A stretch of DNA of 64,000 nucleotides from Gemmata sp051859125 (lineage in GTDB: Bacteria; Planctomycetota; Planctomycetia; Gemmatales; Gemmataceae), in contig NZ_JBHYGG010000258.1 in the NCBI RefSeq assembly GCF_051859125.1, positions 1 to 64,000 of the forward strand, read 5' to 3'. Below the pieces are notes generated by a model. That model was not told the DNA's origin, made no database searches, and saw only the letters and a program-made list of their open reading frames with translations. Of the stretch, positions 24,490-32,275 are shown piece after piece. Within the stretch, counting starts at the first letter, position 1, and every line of letters begins with the position of its first letter. A program made the translations under genes and the position numbers.

Positions 24490-26919
24490 TCAGCGCTTCA
24501 GCCCGGCGAGGAGCGCCTGGAGCGCGCCGAGCGCCTGCTCCAGCACCTGCGGGGGCGGCACAGGGAGCCGCAGGTACGGTTCGCCGGTCTTCTCGTCGGT
24601 GCGGACGAGCGACGCCGGCGCGGCCCCGGGAGCCGCGGTCCCGCCGGCGGGCTTCGTGAACTGCTCGACCAGCGCCGCGCCGGCCCGCAGCAGCGCGGCC
24701 CACGGATCGGCGTCGGCCCCGGTATCGGCCCCGGCCCGCGCCTCTTCCTCCGCGGTCTTGCTCGGCTTGTCGGAGAACTCGCGCTTGGCCTCGGCCGCTT
24801 CTTCCTTCTCCGCGGGGGCCGGCTGCGGGATCTCCGCGGTCGTGGCTTCGACCGCCTCCATAAACTTCGTGAGCCGCGTGCCGCCGAGTTGCACGTCGCC
24901 GGCCCCGCCGTCGAGCACCCCGGCGAACAGCGACGACTTGAACGCCAGCACCGACAGCATCCCCTCCTCGATGGTCCCCTTCGCGACGACGTTCAGCACC
25001 CGCACCGGGTTCCGCTGCCCGAGCCGGTGGACCCGGCCGATCCGCTGGCTCAGCACCGCCGGGTTCCACGGCAGGTCGGCGTTCACCACGACCGACGCGA
25101 ACTGGAGGTTGAGGCCGACGCCGCCCGCGTCGGTGCTGAAGAAGATGCGGCAGTTCGGGTCGGTGCGGAACGTCTCGACCAGCTTCCCGCGGTCCCGGCC
25201 CGGCACCCCGCCGTGGAACAGGACGTGGCCCCACTTCTTCTTCTTGGCCGCCCGCACGAGCAGCTCGTGCATCCGCACCCACTGGCTGAACACGACCGCC
25301 TTGGTGCCGGGCTGTTCGAGCGCCTCGTCGAGCAGCGTCGTGACCTCGCCCGCCTTGACGCCGTGGTCCGTCTTCGGGTCGAGCAGGTACGTCGAGTCGC
25401 ACACCATCCGCATGTTCTGGAGCGAGATCATGAGCCGCCGCTTGTCGGCCTCGGAGAGGAACTTGAACCGCCGCCACTTGTGGACGATGCGGGCCACCTC
25501 CTCCTGGTTCTCGGTGTGCAGGTCGCGCTGGTGCGGGGTCATCGGCACGAACACGGTGCTCTCGATCCGCTCCGGCAGCTGCGCGAGCACCTCGTCCTTG
25601 CGGCGGCGCACGAGGACCGGCGCGAGGGTCTGGCCGAGGCGGTTCAGGTCGCGGTACCCGACCACCTTGCCGACCGCGTCGCGGACCTGGTGGTCGTGGA
25701 GCAGCCGGAACGTCGGCCCGAGCCGGTGCGGGTCCACGAACTGCACGATCGAGATGAGTTCCTCCAGCCGGTTCTCGAGCGGGGTGCCGCTGAGCACGAC
25801 CGCGTACGGCGAGCGGATCAGCTTCACGCTCCGGGCCGCCCGGGTGGCCCAGTTCTTGATCCGCTGCGCCTCGTCGAGGATGACCAGGTCCGGCCCCCAC
25901 GCGGCGATCAGGTCGAGGTCCGCGTGGACCGTGTCGTAGTTGGTGACCTTGAAGAACGGGGCCGGGTCGGCGAACCCCTCGACCCGCTTCGGCTTCAGCC
26001 CCTCGATGACGCCCACGGTGCGGTCGGTGAACCGCTTCACCTCGTTCTTCCACTGGTGCTTGAGCGACGTGGGGCACACGACCAGCACCCGCTCGACGCC
26101 GAACAGCCGGGCCATGACCTCGGCGGCGGCGATCGCCTGGGCGGTCTTGCCGAGCCCCATCTCGTCGCCGATCAGGCACCGGCCGGCGCGGGCCGCGAAC
26201 AGCACCCCCTCGCGCTGGTAGTCGTACAGCGGCACCTTGAGGAGCCCGTCGAGGCCGGGGCTGCGGACGCCGTCCGGGAACGCCTCGGCCACCTTCGCGG
26301 CGCGCGCCTCGGCGTCGCGGACCTCGGCGAGGTACTCCAGCACGTCGTCGCCGATCCGCAGGTCAGGGTCGAGGGCCGCCGCGGCCGCCGCGAACTCGTC
26401 GAACCGGGCGACGGCGTGCGGCTTCAGGGTGCCGGCGGCGTCGAAGAACTTGGCGGCCAGCTTCGCGAGCGCCGGGTTCGGCTCGGCCGCCGGGCGGAAG
26501 CACACCCGCCGCTGGCTCCCGTACCGGAGCACCACCTCGGCGTGCGGGGCGCAGTACCCGGCCCTCAGCTCGGCCGCGGCCTTCCGCGACCGCTCCAGCT
26601 TCGCGAGGGTGAACTCGATGTGCTTGCAGGTGCCGAGCGTGTTGGTCGCGAAGTCCGGGCAGGTGCAGGCGCTGTCGCCCGGTGCGGTGCCGCGGACCGT
26701 GACGCGGTAGGTGCGGCGGGACTCGGGGTTGGTGACGAGGAAGTCGGAGAACGCGAGCCCGCCGCCGACGTTCTTGAGGGTGAACTTCTGCTCGCGGCCG
26801 AACTGCCGCCGGAGCCGCGTCTGCCACTCCTCGACGGTCATCCCGGCCGGCGGCTGCGTCCGCGACACGGCCGGCTCGGCCGCCTTCGTCTTGCGCTTCG
26901 GGCCGGGCTTGCTTGGCAT
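24490..26919 (-). CDS. SWIM zinc-finger SNF2-type DEAD/DEAH helicase
   Basis: An 809-aa SWI2/SNF2 ATPase. A SWIM zinc finger at about 85-100 (CTCPDF then CKHIE) precedes the helicase core: motif I DEMGLGKTAQ (252-261), motif Ia VCPTSLKHQW, motif II LDEAQ (about 348-352), motif III LSGTPLENR, motif V GGVGLNLQFASVVVNADLPWNP and motif VI QRIGRVHRLGQ. The C-terminal 100 residues are Ala/Glu-rich. Such proteins translocate on duplex DNA in repair or chromatin-like remodelling. The ATG at 26919 is preferred over a longer frame that would read into the upstream repeat. It stands alone on this strand. Confidence 0.92.
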   Translation of the reverse strand: MPSKPGPKRKTKAAEPAVSRTQPPAGMTVEEWQTRLRRQFGREQKFTLKNVGGGLAFSDFLVTNPESRRTYRVTVRGTAPGDSACTCPDFATNTLGTCKHIEFTLAKLERSRKAAAELRAGYCAPHAEVVLRYGSQRRVCFRPAAEPNPALAKLAAKFFDAAGTLKPHAVARFDEFAAAAAALDPDLRIGDDVLEYLAEVRDAEARAAKVAEAFPDGVRSPGLDGLLKVPLYDYQREGVLFAARAGRCLIGDEMGLGKTAQAIAAAEVMARLFGVERVLVVCPTSLKHQWKNEVKRFTDRTVGVIEGLKPKRVEGFADPAPFFKVTNYDTVHADLDLIAAWGPDLVILDEAQRIKNWATRAARSVKLIRSPYAVVLSGTPLENRLEELISIVQFVDPHRLGPTFRLLHDHQVRDAVGKVVGYRDLNRLGQTLAPVLVRRRKDEVLAQLPERIESTVFVPMTPHQRDLHTENQEEVARIVHKWRRFKFLSEADKRRLMISLQNMRMVCDSTYLLDPKTDHGVKAGEVTTLLDEALEQPGTKAVVFSQWVRMHELLVRAAKKKKWGHVLFHGGVPGRDRGKLVETFRTDPNCRIFFSTDAGGVGLNLQFASVVVNADLPWNPAVLSQRIGRVHRLGQRNPVRVLNVVAKGTIEEGMLSVLAFKSSLFAGVLDGGAGDVQLGGTRLTKFMEAVEATTAEIPQPAPAEKEEAAEAKREFSDKPSKTAEEEARAGADTGADADPWAALLRAGAALVEQFTKPAGGTAAPGAAPASLVRTDEKTGEPYLRLPVPPPQVLEQALGALQALLAGLKR

Positions 26920-26996
26920 GTGTCGGTTCGCTGAGCGGGGCGACGTAGATGCGGTCGCGGAACACGATCGCGTGACCGGTGCGTGGGCGAGCGTGG

Positions 26997-27179
26997 TGCC
27001 CCTCACCCGCCGCGAGGCGCGGCGACCTCTCCCCGTAGGAACGGGGCGAGGTGGGGGTGGCTGGCCCACTTCCCGAGCCGCCCCAGCCGCGGTGCTGGTG
27101 AGGAGCCCGGCGAGCCCCACCTCGCCCCGTTCCTACGGGGAGAGGTCGCGACGAGTCTGCGAGTCGCGGGTGAGGGGCA
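26997..27179. repeat. Compound inverted repeat with perfect 34-bp stem
   Basis: Inner arms 27022-27055 and 27116-27149 are exactly complementary over 34 bases. Outer arms 26997-27010 and 27166-27179 (CCCCTCACCCGC type) are exactly complementary over 14. The loop is 60 bases. It lies between the helicase gene and the C1 genes. Confidence 0.9.
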
Positions 27180-27228
27180 GCTACCCAAACCTCGCCCCCG
27201 CAACGTCGCCTCATTCCGCCAACGATTC

Positions 27229-28095
27229 TTACTTCATTTCCAGCGCGAGTTGGTAGATCTCTTCTGCGTCGAGGACGAGGTTGTTGGCGGTGAACAGCTT
27301 CGCGACCGCGGCCTTGTGGAGCTTCATCTTCGAGCCGCCGACGCCGATCGCGCCGTAGCACACGGTGCCGCCGTGGTCGGCCCCCGCGTCGAACAGCTCG
27401 ATCCCCTCGATGCCGGCCGGCGGCACGCCGTTCAGGTCGATCGCCACCTTCAGCGTCTTGCACGTGTCGCGGATCTTCTTCGGCAGCAGCACGGCCTTCG
27501 CCGCGCCGGCCGCGATCACCAGCGCCCGCCCGTCGAGCGCCGGCGGGCCGTCGGCCGACGAACTCACGCCGACCGCTTCGAGCTTGGCGTCGGGGACGAA
27601 CTTCCGCACCGCGGCGCACACGGCCTCGGCCTTGTCCTTGTGCCGCGAACCGACGCGGACGTGCCCGCCGCACCGGGCGAGCAGACGCACGACCCGCTGG
27701 CCGACCGGCCCGGTCGCGCCGAGGACGAGCGACTTGGCGGTCCCCAGGTCGAGGTGGCGGCTCGCGGCCCGGACCGCGGCGGCGGCGGTCGTGTTCGCGC
27801 CGTTGGAGTCGAGCAGCACCGAGACGCGGAACGGGTCGAGGGCGGCCCGCACCGCGGCGACGAGCGCCTCGCCGGCCGCCACGTCGGACCCGCCGACGAA
27901 GATCGCGGTGCGGTGCAGGTCCTTCACCCCGCGGGTGAAGATGCACCCGTGGACGAGCGGGGTCACGGTGTCGGGGGTGACGCCGCCGTAGCTGAAGACG
28001 TGCTGCGCCCCGGCGTCGACGGCGACGACGCGGTCGAACACGCTCGGGAGCGGGTCGGTGTCGAGCTGGACGAGGATCGTGGGCTTGTCGCTCAT
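27229..28095 (-). CDS. mtdB: NAD(P)-dependent methylene-tetrahydromethanopterin dehydrogenase
   Basis: A 288-aa MtdA/MtdB-type enzyme that oxidises methylene-H4MPT to methenyl-H4MPT in formaldehyde oxidation. The Rossmann motif VLGATGPVGQRVVRLLA (about 128-144) and NAD(P)-binding basic residues (GSRHKDKAE) are clear. Earlier segments GANTTAAAAVRAASRH and FTRGVKDLHRTAIFVGG fit the family. It is the second gene after fae on the same strand, separated by a hairpin repeat. MtdB is favoured over MtdA by the fae neighbour and by the occurrence of H4MPT pathways in planctomycetes; coenzyme preference is not decided. Confidence 0.88.
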   Translation of the reverse strand: MSDKPTILVQLDTDPLPSVFDRVVAVDAGAQHVFSYGGVTPDTVTPLVHGCIFTRGVKDLHRTAIFVGGSDVAAGEALVAAVRAALDPFRVSVLLDSNGANTTAAAAVRAASRHLDLGTAKSLVLGATGPVGQRVVRLLARCGGHVRVGSRHKDKAEAVCAAVRKFVPDAKLEAVGVSSSADGPPALDGRALVIAAGAAKAVLLPKKIRDTCKTLKVAIDLNGVPPAGIEGIELFDAGADHGGTVCYGAIGVGGSKMKLHKAAVAKLFTANNLVLDAEEIYQLALEMK

Positions 28096-28116
28096 GTCCC
28101 ATCGCTTGTCGAAAGA

Positions 28117-28193
28117 GGGGGAGACACGGAGACAAGGAGCAGGGGAGGAAAGCCGGAGCGGGTGCCTTCACTCCCCCTCTCCGTGTCTCCCCC
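28117..28193. repeat. GGGGGAGACACGG-type inverted repeat between fae and mtdB
   Basis: Positions 28117-28129 are exactly complementary to 28181-28193 (13 bp), with further weaker pairing around it. It lies inside the putative fae-mtdB operon and could attenuate or stabilise the transcript. Confidence 0.75.
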
Positions 28194-28214
28194 ACTCCCC
28201 CTCTGACTTCGGGG

Positions 28215-28715
28215 TCATTCGAACGGGTGCTTGGTGTCCTTCTTGGCGATGATCTCCTCGATCGAGGGCGACGCCTTCATCGCGTTCCTGATCGCGAGCT
28301 TCACGGCCTCGTAGTTGTTCTTGTAGATCTTCTTGTTGTCGTTGGCGCTCGGGGCGATGAACACCCCGCAGACGATGACCCAGTCCTCGGCCTTGTCCTT
28401 GGGGAGCACGCCCTCGACGACGCTGTCAACGACGGCGCGGGCGACCGCGGCCTGGGCCGGGCCGAACATCTGCATGACCTGGGCCGACTTCTTCATCGTC
28501 ACCTTGGTGACGGTGACGGTCGCGGGCTTGGCCGGGATGTTCGGGGAGACGACCGCGAGCAGGTTCGTGTGCCCGGCGCTCTGGTTGGCGAGGGCGCTGG
28601 CGAACGCGGCGCCAACGGGGCCGTCCTTCGGCCCGATCAGGAGGTCAATGTGGGCCACGTTGTCGAGGTCGCTGCCCTCAATGACCAGGCCCTCGCCGAC
28701 GTAAAACGCGGACAT
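28215..28715 (-). CDS. fae: Formaldehyde-activating enzyme Fae
   Basis: A 166-aa enzyme condensing formaldehyde with tetrahydromethanopterin. The N-terminal VGEGLVIEG and NVAHIDLLIG with the catalytic His at about 22, then GPVGAAFASALANQSAGHTNLLAV and GPAQAAVARAV, are characteristic. Length is that of the single-domain bacterial Fae. It is the first gene of a two-gene C1 unit with mtdB. In planctomycetes this pathway is usually read as formaldehyde detoxification rather than growth on C1 compounds. Identity is secure. Confidence 0.95.
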   Translation of the reverse strand: MSAFYVGEGLVIEGSDLDNVAHIDLLIGPKDGPVGAAFASALANQSAGHTNLLAVVSPNIPAKPATVTVTKVTMKKSAQVMQMFGPAQAAVARAVVDSVVEGVLPKDKAEDWVIVCGVFIAPSANDNKKIYKNNYEAVKLAIRNAMKASPSIEEIIAKKDTKHPFE

Positions 28716-28885
28716 GAGACGCTCCGTTCGTGGGAGTGGAAAATTTGTAAGCCGACCGCATTGATGTAAGCTGCGCGACGTGCGAAGGCAACCGGATTCT
28801 ATCGAGGGGGGCGGTTCCGCGGCCGGGCGGGCGCCGGGCGGGACGGGGGTGCGGCCGGCGGTTCGGGCGAACCCCGAGCGCCAGC

Positions 28886-28908
28886 GAGGGGGTGCGCCTC
28901 ACCCCCTC
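28886..28908 (-). terminator. GC hairpin, putative terminator
   Basis: A 9-bp perfect stem (GAGGGGGTG with CACCCCCTC) and 5-base loop, 16 bases beyond the stop of the 28925-29200 gene. No T-run follows. The flanking ACCCCGAGCGCCAGCGAGGG word may belong to a dispersed repeat. Confidence 0.5.
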
Positions 28909-28924
28909 AACGCGAAACCAGAAC

Positions 28925-29200
28925 TCAGACCATGGTGCCGTCGGTCCCCGAGGACTCGTCGCCGACGCGGGACAGGAGCCACGCCATGAAGATCAGCACC
29001 GCGACGACGCCGATGATGAGCAGGACGCCCAGTTCGGGGCTCCCGGCGGGCGGGGCGTCGGCGGCCGCGTCGGTGTGCGCGGCCTCGGTCGTCCGCGTCG
29101 CGAGCGACGACGGGACCGGCGCGGCGGCGGCCGGCGCGGCGGCAACCGCCAGCGCGAGGGCCGCAACGAGCACACGAACCCTGGCGAGTGTGGCGAACAT
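28925..29200 (-). CDS. Small secreted/membrane protein
   Basis: A 91-aa protein with an N-terminal signal-like segment (about 7-27), an Ala/Thr-rich spacer and one C-terminal transmembrane helix (SPELGVLLIIGVVAVLIFMAWLL split at about 53-76), ending in a short acidic tail. No family is recognised. It could be a small envelope anchor. It is encoded upstream of fae on the same strand but 210 bases away, so cotranscription is uncertain. Confidence 0.6.
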   Translation of the reverse strand: MFATLARVRVLVAALALAVAAAPAAAAPVPSSLATRTTEAAHTDAAADAPPAGSPELGVLLIIGVVAVLIFMAWLLSRVGDESSGTDGTMV

Positions 29201-29328
29201 CGGACGCCCTCCCGGACCGGCGGTTCCGCTCCTACTGTCGGGACACTGAACTCTACCGTATTGTTCGCGCGCCGGACCCGGGGATGAAGCGGAATCGGGG
29301 GAATCGGGCCTGTCGCCCCAGAGAGTGG

Positions 29329-29417
29329 GTCACTCGCTCCGCGAGTGACTCCAGCCGCACTTCGGAACCGGCCGGGAACCTCGGGAGTGCCGGGGCGCGA
29401 CTCGCGGAGCGAGTCGC
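29329..29417. repeat. Paired ACTCGCTCCGCGAGT hairpins
   Basis: Two small perfect hairpins with 9-bp stems and 3-base loops (29329-29349 and 29397-29417) share the core CACTCGC/GACTCGC. They stand 47 bases apart in a gene-free stretch between the small membrane gene and the SEC-C/TPR gene. Confidence 0.75.
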
Positions 29418-29475
29418 CTACCGTGCGAGCTCCCGGCTCATACCAGGTCTGGGAGATCAGGAGCTGTGGTTGTCT

Positions 29476-29618
29476 TGACCTCCCCCTTTGTGGGGGAGGT
29501 CACCACGAGTCTTCGAGTGGCGGGTGGGGGATGGCTGCGCGACTCGTAAAGGCATCCCCCCCACCCGGCTCGCCGAGCCTCGGCACCCTCCCCCACCAAG
29601 TGGGGAGGGCAAGAACAC
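29476..29618. repeat. Composite repeat with TGACCTCCCCC hairpin
   Basis: An 11-bp perfect hairpin (29476-29486 with 29492-29502) is followed by an imperfect long-range fold: CGGGTGGGGGATG at 29520-29532 with CATCCCCCCCACCCG at about 29560-29575, and CCCTCCCCCACCAAG near 29590-29603 against the first hairpin. It lies beyond the 3' end of the SEC-C/TPR gene and probably ends its transcript. Confidence 0.65.
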
Positions 29619-29653
29619 ACGGTGCGACGGGTACGGATCACTCGAATTCGGTG

Positions 29654-31843
29654 TCACGACACCTTCTTCGCGGCGGCGATGAGCTCCTGGCAGTGGCCCT
29701 CCAGGTCGCCGTTGCCCTGCTCCTTCGCCTTGGCGAGGCCGCGCTCGGCGAAGCCCAGGGCCTTCGCCCCCTGCTTCAACCGCAGCATCTCCTCGGCGGC
29801 CGCGGTGTAGAACTTCCCCTCGTCCGGGTGCCGCGCGATGATCGCGTCGAACGCGACCGTGGCCTTGTCCGCGTCCTTCATCTTCACGAACAGTTGCGCC
29901 CGCTTCAGGCCGTAGTCGAGCGCCCGCGAGCCGCCGTTGTGCTCGGCGTCGTACTTCTCCCCCTGCTCCGACAGCTCGACGGCCTTCGCGAGGTCGCCGG
30001 CCACCGACGCGCCGGTGATCGCGGCCGCGTACAGCGGGTACCGGTCCGGCCGGGTCGGGTCGAACGGCTTCAGCACGCCGGCCTGCGCGAACGCGACCGC
30101 CAGTTCCTTCGCGTCGAGCTTTAGCGCGGCCCGCATCGCCTGCTCGGTCTCGTCGACCGACAGCGACGCGAGGTCGAGCGCCGCCAACTCTCCGGCGTTC
30201 ATGGCAGCGATGTCGCGCTTCTTGGGCGCGGCCGCCGGGGCCGGGGCGGCGGGCGCAGCGGCCTCGGGTGCCGGCGCCGCGGCGGCCGCCACCGGGGCGG
30301 GCGCGGCGGGCTCCGCCGGGACGCTCACCTTGGGCGGGTCGGCCGCGACGTACTCGAGCCCGAGCTTGTGCCGCAGCGCGTCGAACGAGTACACGTCGAT
30401 CGGCACCAGTTGCTCGCCGATCTGCTTGTGCGGGGTGACCGCGTCGAAGCAGTCCTCCATGAACTTGATGACGCCGAACACCCGCTTCCGCAGGTTCGAG
30501 CTGCCGACCGCGTCGACCGGCGCGTTCCCGGCCAGCGCCTTCTGCGGGCGGTGGATCCAGACGTTCTCGAAGTAGTTCCGGGCGTGGTCCCTCAGTTTGC
30601 CCTCCATCACCGAAACGTCGGACGTCTGCACCGGCTGGGCCAGCGCCTCCAGGGCCACGTCGCCGAGGCTGATCGGGGTGGTCGTCTCCTGCGGGGCCTC
30701 GACCGCGAGCTGCAGGTTGGCCCGCATCTCGTCGGCCACCTTCGCGGCCGACTCGCGGTTCGGGTGGGTGACGCGGATCGCGCCGCCGGCGACGATGAGC
30801 TTGGCCGCGACCCGGGCCAGGGTCGAGCCCCCGACGGCCAGGAGCGACGGCATCTCCTCGACGATGACGCCCATGATGAGCCCCCGCTCGGGGTCGCTGC
30901 GGACCCCGCGGAGCTTGCCGCTCTTGCCCCACGCCTGGAGCACCTGCATGACCGCGTTCGGCTCGCGGATCGGCATGATGAAGCCGTGCGCGACGTGGTC
31001 CGAATCGGCCTCCATCCCGTGCCCGCACCGGAGCACCTCGACCAGCGCGCCGGCCTCCTCGGCCCGGCGGTCGTCGCCGTCCAGGTCGATGGCCTTCTGG
31101 AGCGCGTCCACGGCCTTCGGCTGCTCGCCGAGCCACGCGAGGACGACGCCCAGGTTGAACCACGCGGCCGGGTCGTCCGGGGTGAGGGCGGTGAGCTGCT
31201 CGAACGCCTTGCGGGCGTCGCCGAGGCGGCCGGTGGCGAGGGCCGCGGAGACCGGCTTGGCGGTCGGGCGGAACGCGTACTTCTTCCGGGCCGCGACCGG
31301 CAGCGGGCTCTCCTCGCCGAACTCGGCCTCCAGTTGCTCGCGGAGCTCCGCGACGCCGGGCTGGAAGTGGACCGCCCGCTCGAGGGCCGCGCGGGCCGCC
31401 ACCGGGCGGTTGAGCATCGTCTCGTGCTGGTACACCTTCAGGTAGACGTTGGTGAGGGCGTCGTGGGCCTCGGGGTCGTACGAGTCGGCTGCCTTCCGGT
31501 AGAGGAGCAGCGCGCCGATCAGCTCGCCCTCGTTCTCGCGGAACTGGGCGCGGAGGAAGTGCGCCATGCCGAAGTTCGGGTCCAGCTTCAGCGCGTGCGA
31601 CACGGCCTCCTCGGCCGGCTCGGCCTGGCCCGAGTTGTACAGGAACTGGGCGTAGTACCCCCAGACCGCGGCCTTGTCGGCGTGCTTGGTGGTGAGGTCC
31701 TTCATGGCGGCGAGGGCGGCCCCGTGCTGGGCCTGCTGCTCCAGCGCGAGCGCCCGCTCGACCTCGGGGTAGTACGAGGCGCAGCACCACTTGAACTTCT
31801 TGCCGCTGCCGCACGGGCACGACATGTACGGATCGAGGGCCAT
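29654..31843 (-). CDS. SEC-C motif and TPR-repeat protein
   Basis: A 729-aa cytoplasmic protein. Residues 7-22 are a SEC-C zinc motif, MSCPCGSGKKFKWCC, as at the SecA C-terminus. TPR-like helical repeats follow (about 25-165 and 195-255, e.g. AAVWGYYAQFLYNSGQAEPA and DPAAWFNLGVVLAWLGEQPKA). A middle domain of unknown type contains HGFIMPIREPN, and an Ala/Pro-rich linker at about 505-545 leads to a second TPR block. SEC-C/TPR proteins are frequent in planctomycetes without a defined role; binding to ribosomes or SecB-like partners is a guess. Composite repeats lie downstream. Confidence 0.8.
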   Translation of the reverse strand: MALDPYMSCPCGSGKKFKWCCASYYPEVERALALEQQAQHGAALAAMKDLTTKHADKAAVWGYYAQFLYNSGQAEPAEEAVSHALKLDPNFGMAHFLRAQFRENEGELIGALLLYRKAADSYDPEAHDALTNVYLKVYQHETMLNRPVAARAALERAVHFQPGVAELREQLEAEFGEESPLPVAARKKYAFRPTAKPVSAALATGRLGDARKAFEQLTALTPDDPAAWFNLGVVLAWLGEQPKAVDALQKAIDLDGDDRRAEEAGALVEVLRCGHGMEADSDHVAHGFIMPIREPNAVMQVLQAWGKSGKLRGVRSDPERGLIMGVIVEEMPSLLAVGGSTLARVAAKLIVAGGAIRVTHPNRESAAKVADEMRANLQLAVEAPQETTTPISLGDVALEALAQPVQTSDVSVMEGKLRDHARNYFENVWIHRPQKALAGNAPVDAVGSSNLRKRVFGVIKFMEDCFDAVTPHKQIGEQLVPIDVYSFDALRHKLGLEYVAADPPKVSVPAEPAAPAPVAAAAAPAPEAAAPAAPAPAAAPKKRDIAAMNAGELAALDLASLSVDETEQAMRAALKLDAKELAVAFAQAGVLKPFDPTRPDRYPLYAAAITGASVAGDLAKAVELSEQGEKYDAEHNGGSRALDYGLKRAQLFVKMKDADKATVAFDAIIARHPDEGKFYTAAAEEMLRLKQGAKALGFAERGLAKAKEQGNGDLEGHCQELIAAAKKVS

Positions 31844-32163
31844 ATGGGAATCCTGATGGGGACGGCGGTCTCGGCCTGTGTACGGAGTAGTCTAGCGGGA
31901 ACCCGGGGCGCGGCCGGGCAATCTCTCGGGAACCAACCTCTCGACAAATCGCGACTTGGGGTTTACGATCTTGACTACGGCCGCGCCGCTAACACCGACC
32001 CGCTCCCCGCGTCCGGGGGCCGCCTCGAACGGGGACCGAGGCGGGCTCCGGGCGGGGGCCGACCCGCGGCGGCGGGGGCCGAACGAACGCGGGACCAGCA
32101 GGAAGGTCCCGTCACGACCCGCGGGGAGGGTCGGGTTGGGCCTGAAATCGGACCCGCAATGGT
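31844..32163. other. Intergenic region between divergent genes
   Basis: Between the SEC-C/TPR gene (minus) and the kinase-like gene (plus). It is GC-rich, with no coherent reading frame. A putative promoter for the plus gene is at its right edge; nothing else is supported. Confidence 0.5.
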
Positions 32164-32191
32164 TTGACAGGCCCAAAAACCGTCCTAATTT
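32164..32191 (+). promoter_or_regulatory. Putative sigma-70-type promoter
   Basis: TTGACA at 32164-32169, 16 bases, then TAATTT at 32186-32191, about 85 bases before the kinase-like start. The short AT-rich stretch stands out from the GC-rich surroundings. The -35 match is full, the -10 match partial. Confidence 0.4.
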
Positions 32192-32275
32192 TACGTGCCC
32201 ACAGAACACCCGTCGGGAATGCGTCCGGATTTGGTCCCGAACCAACCGCGCGGCCGCCTCCCGACCCTGCGAAGG

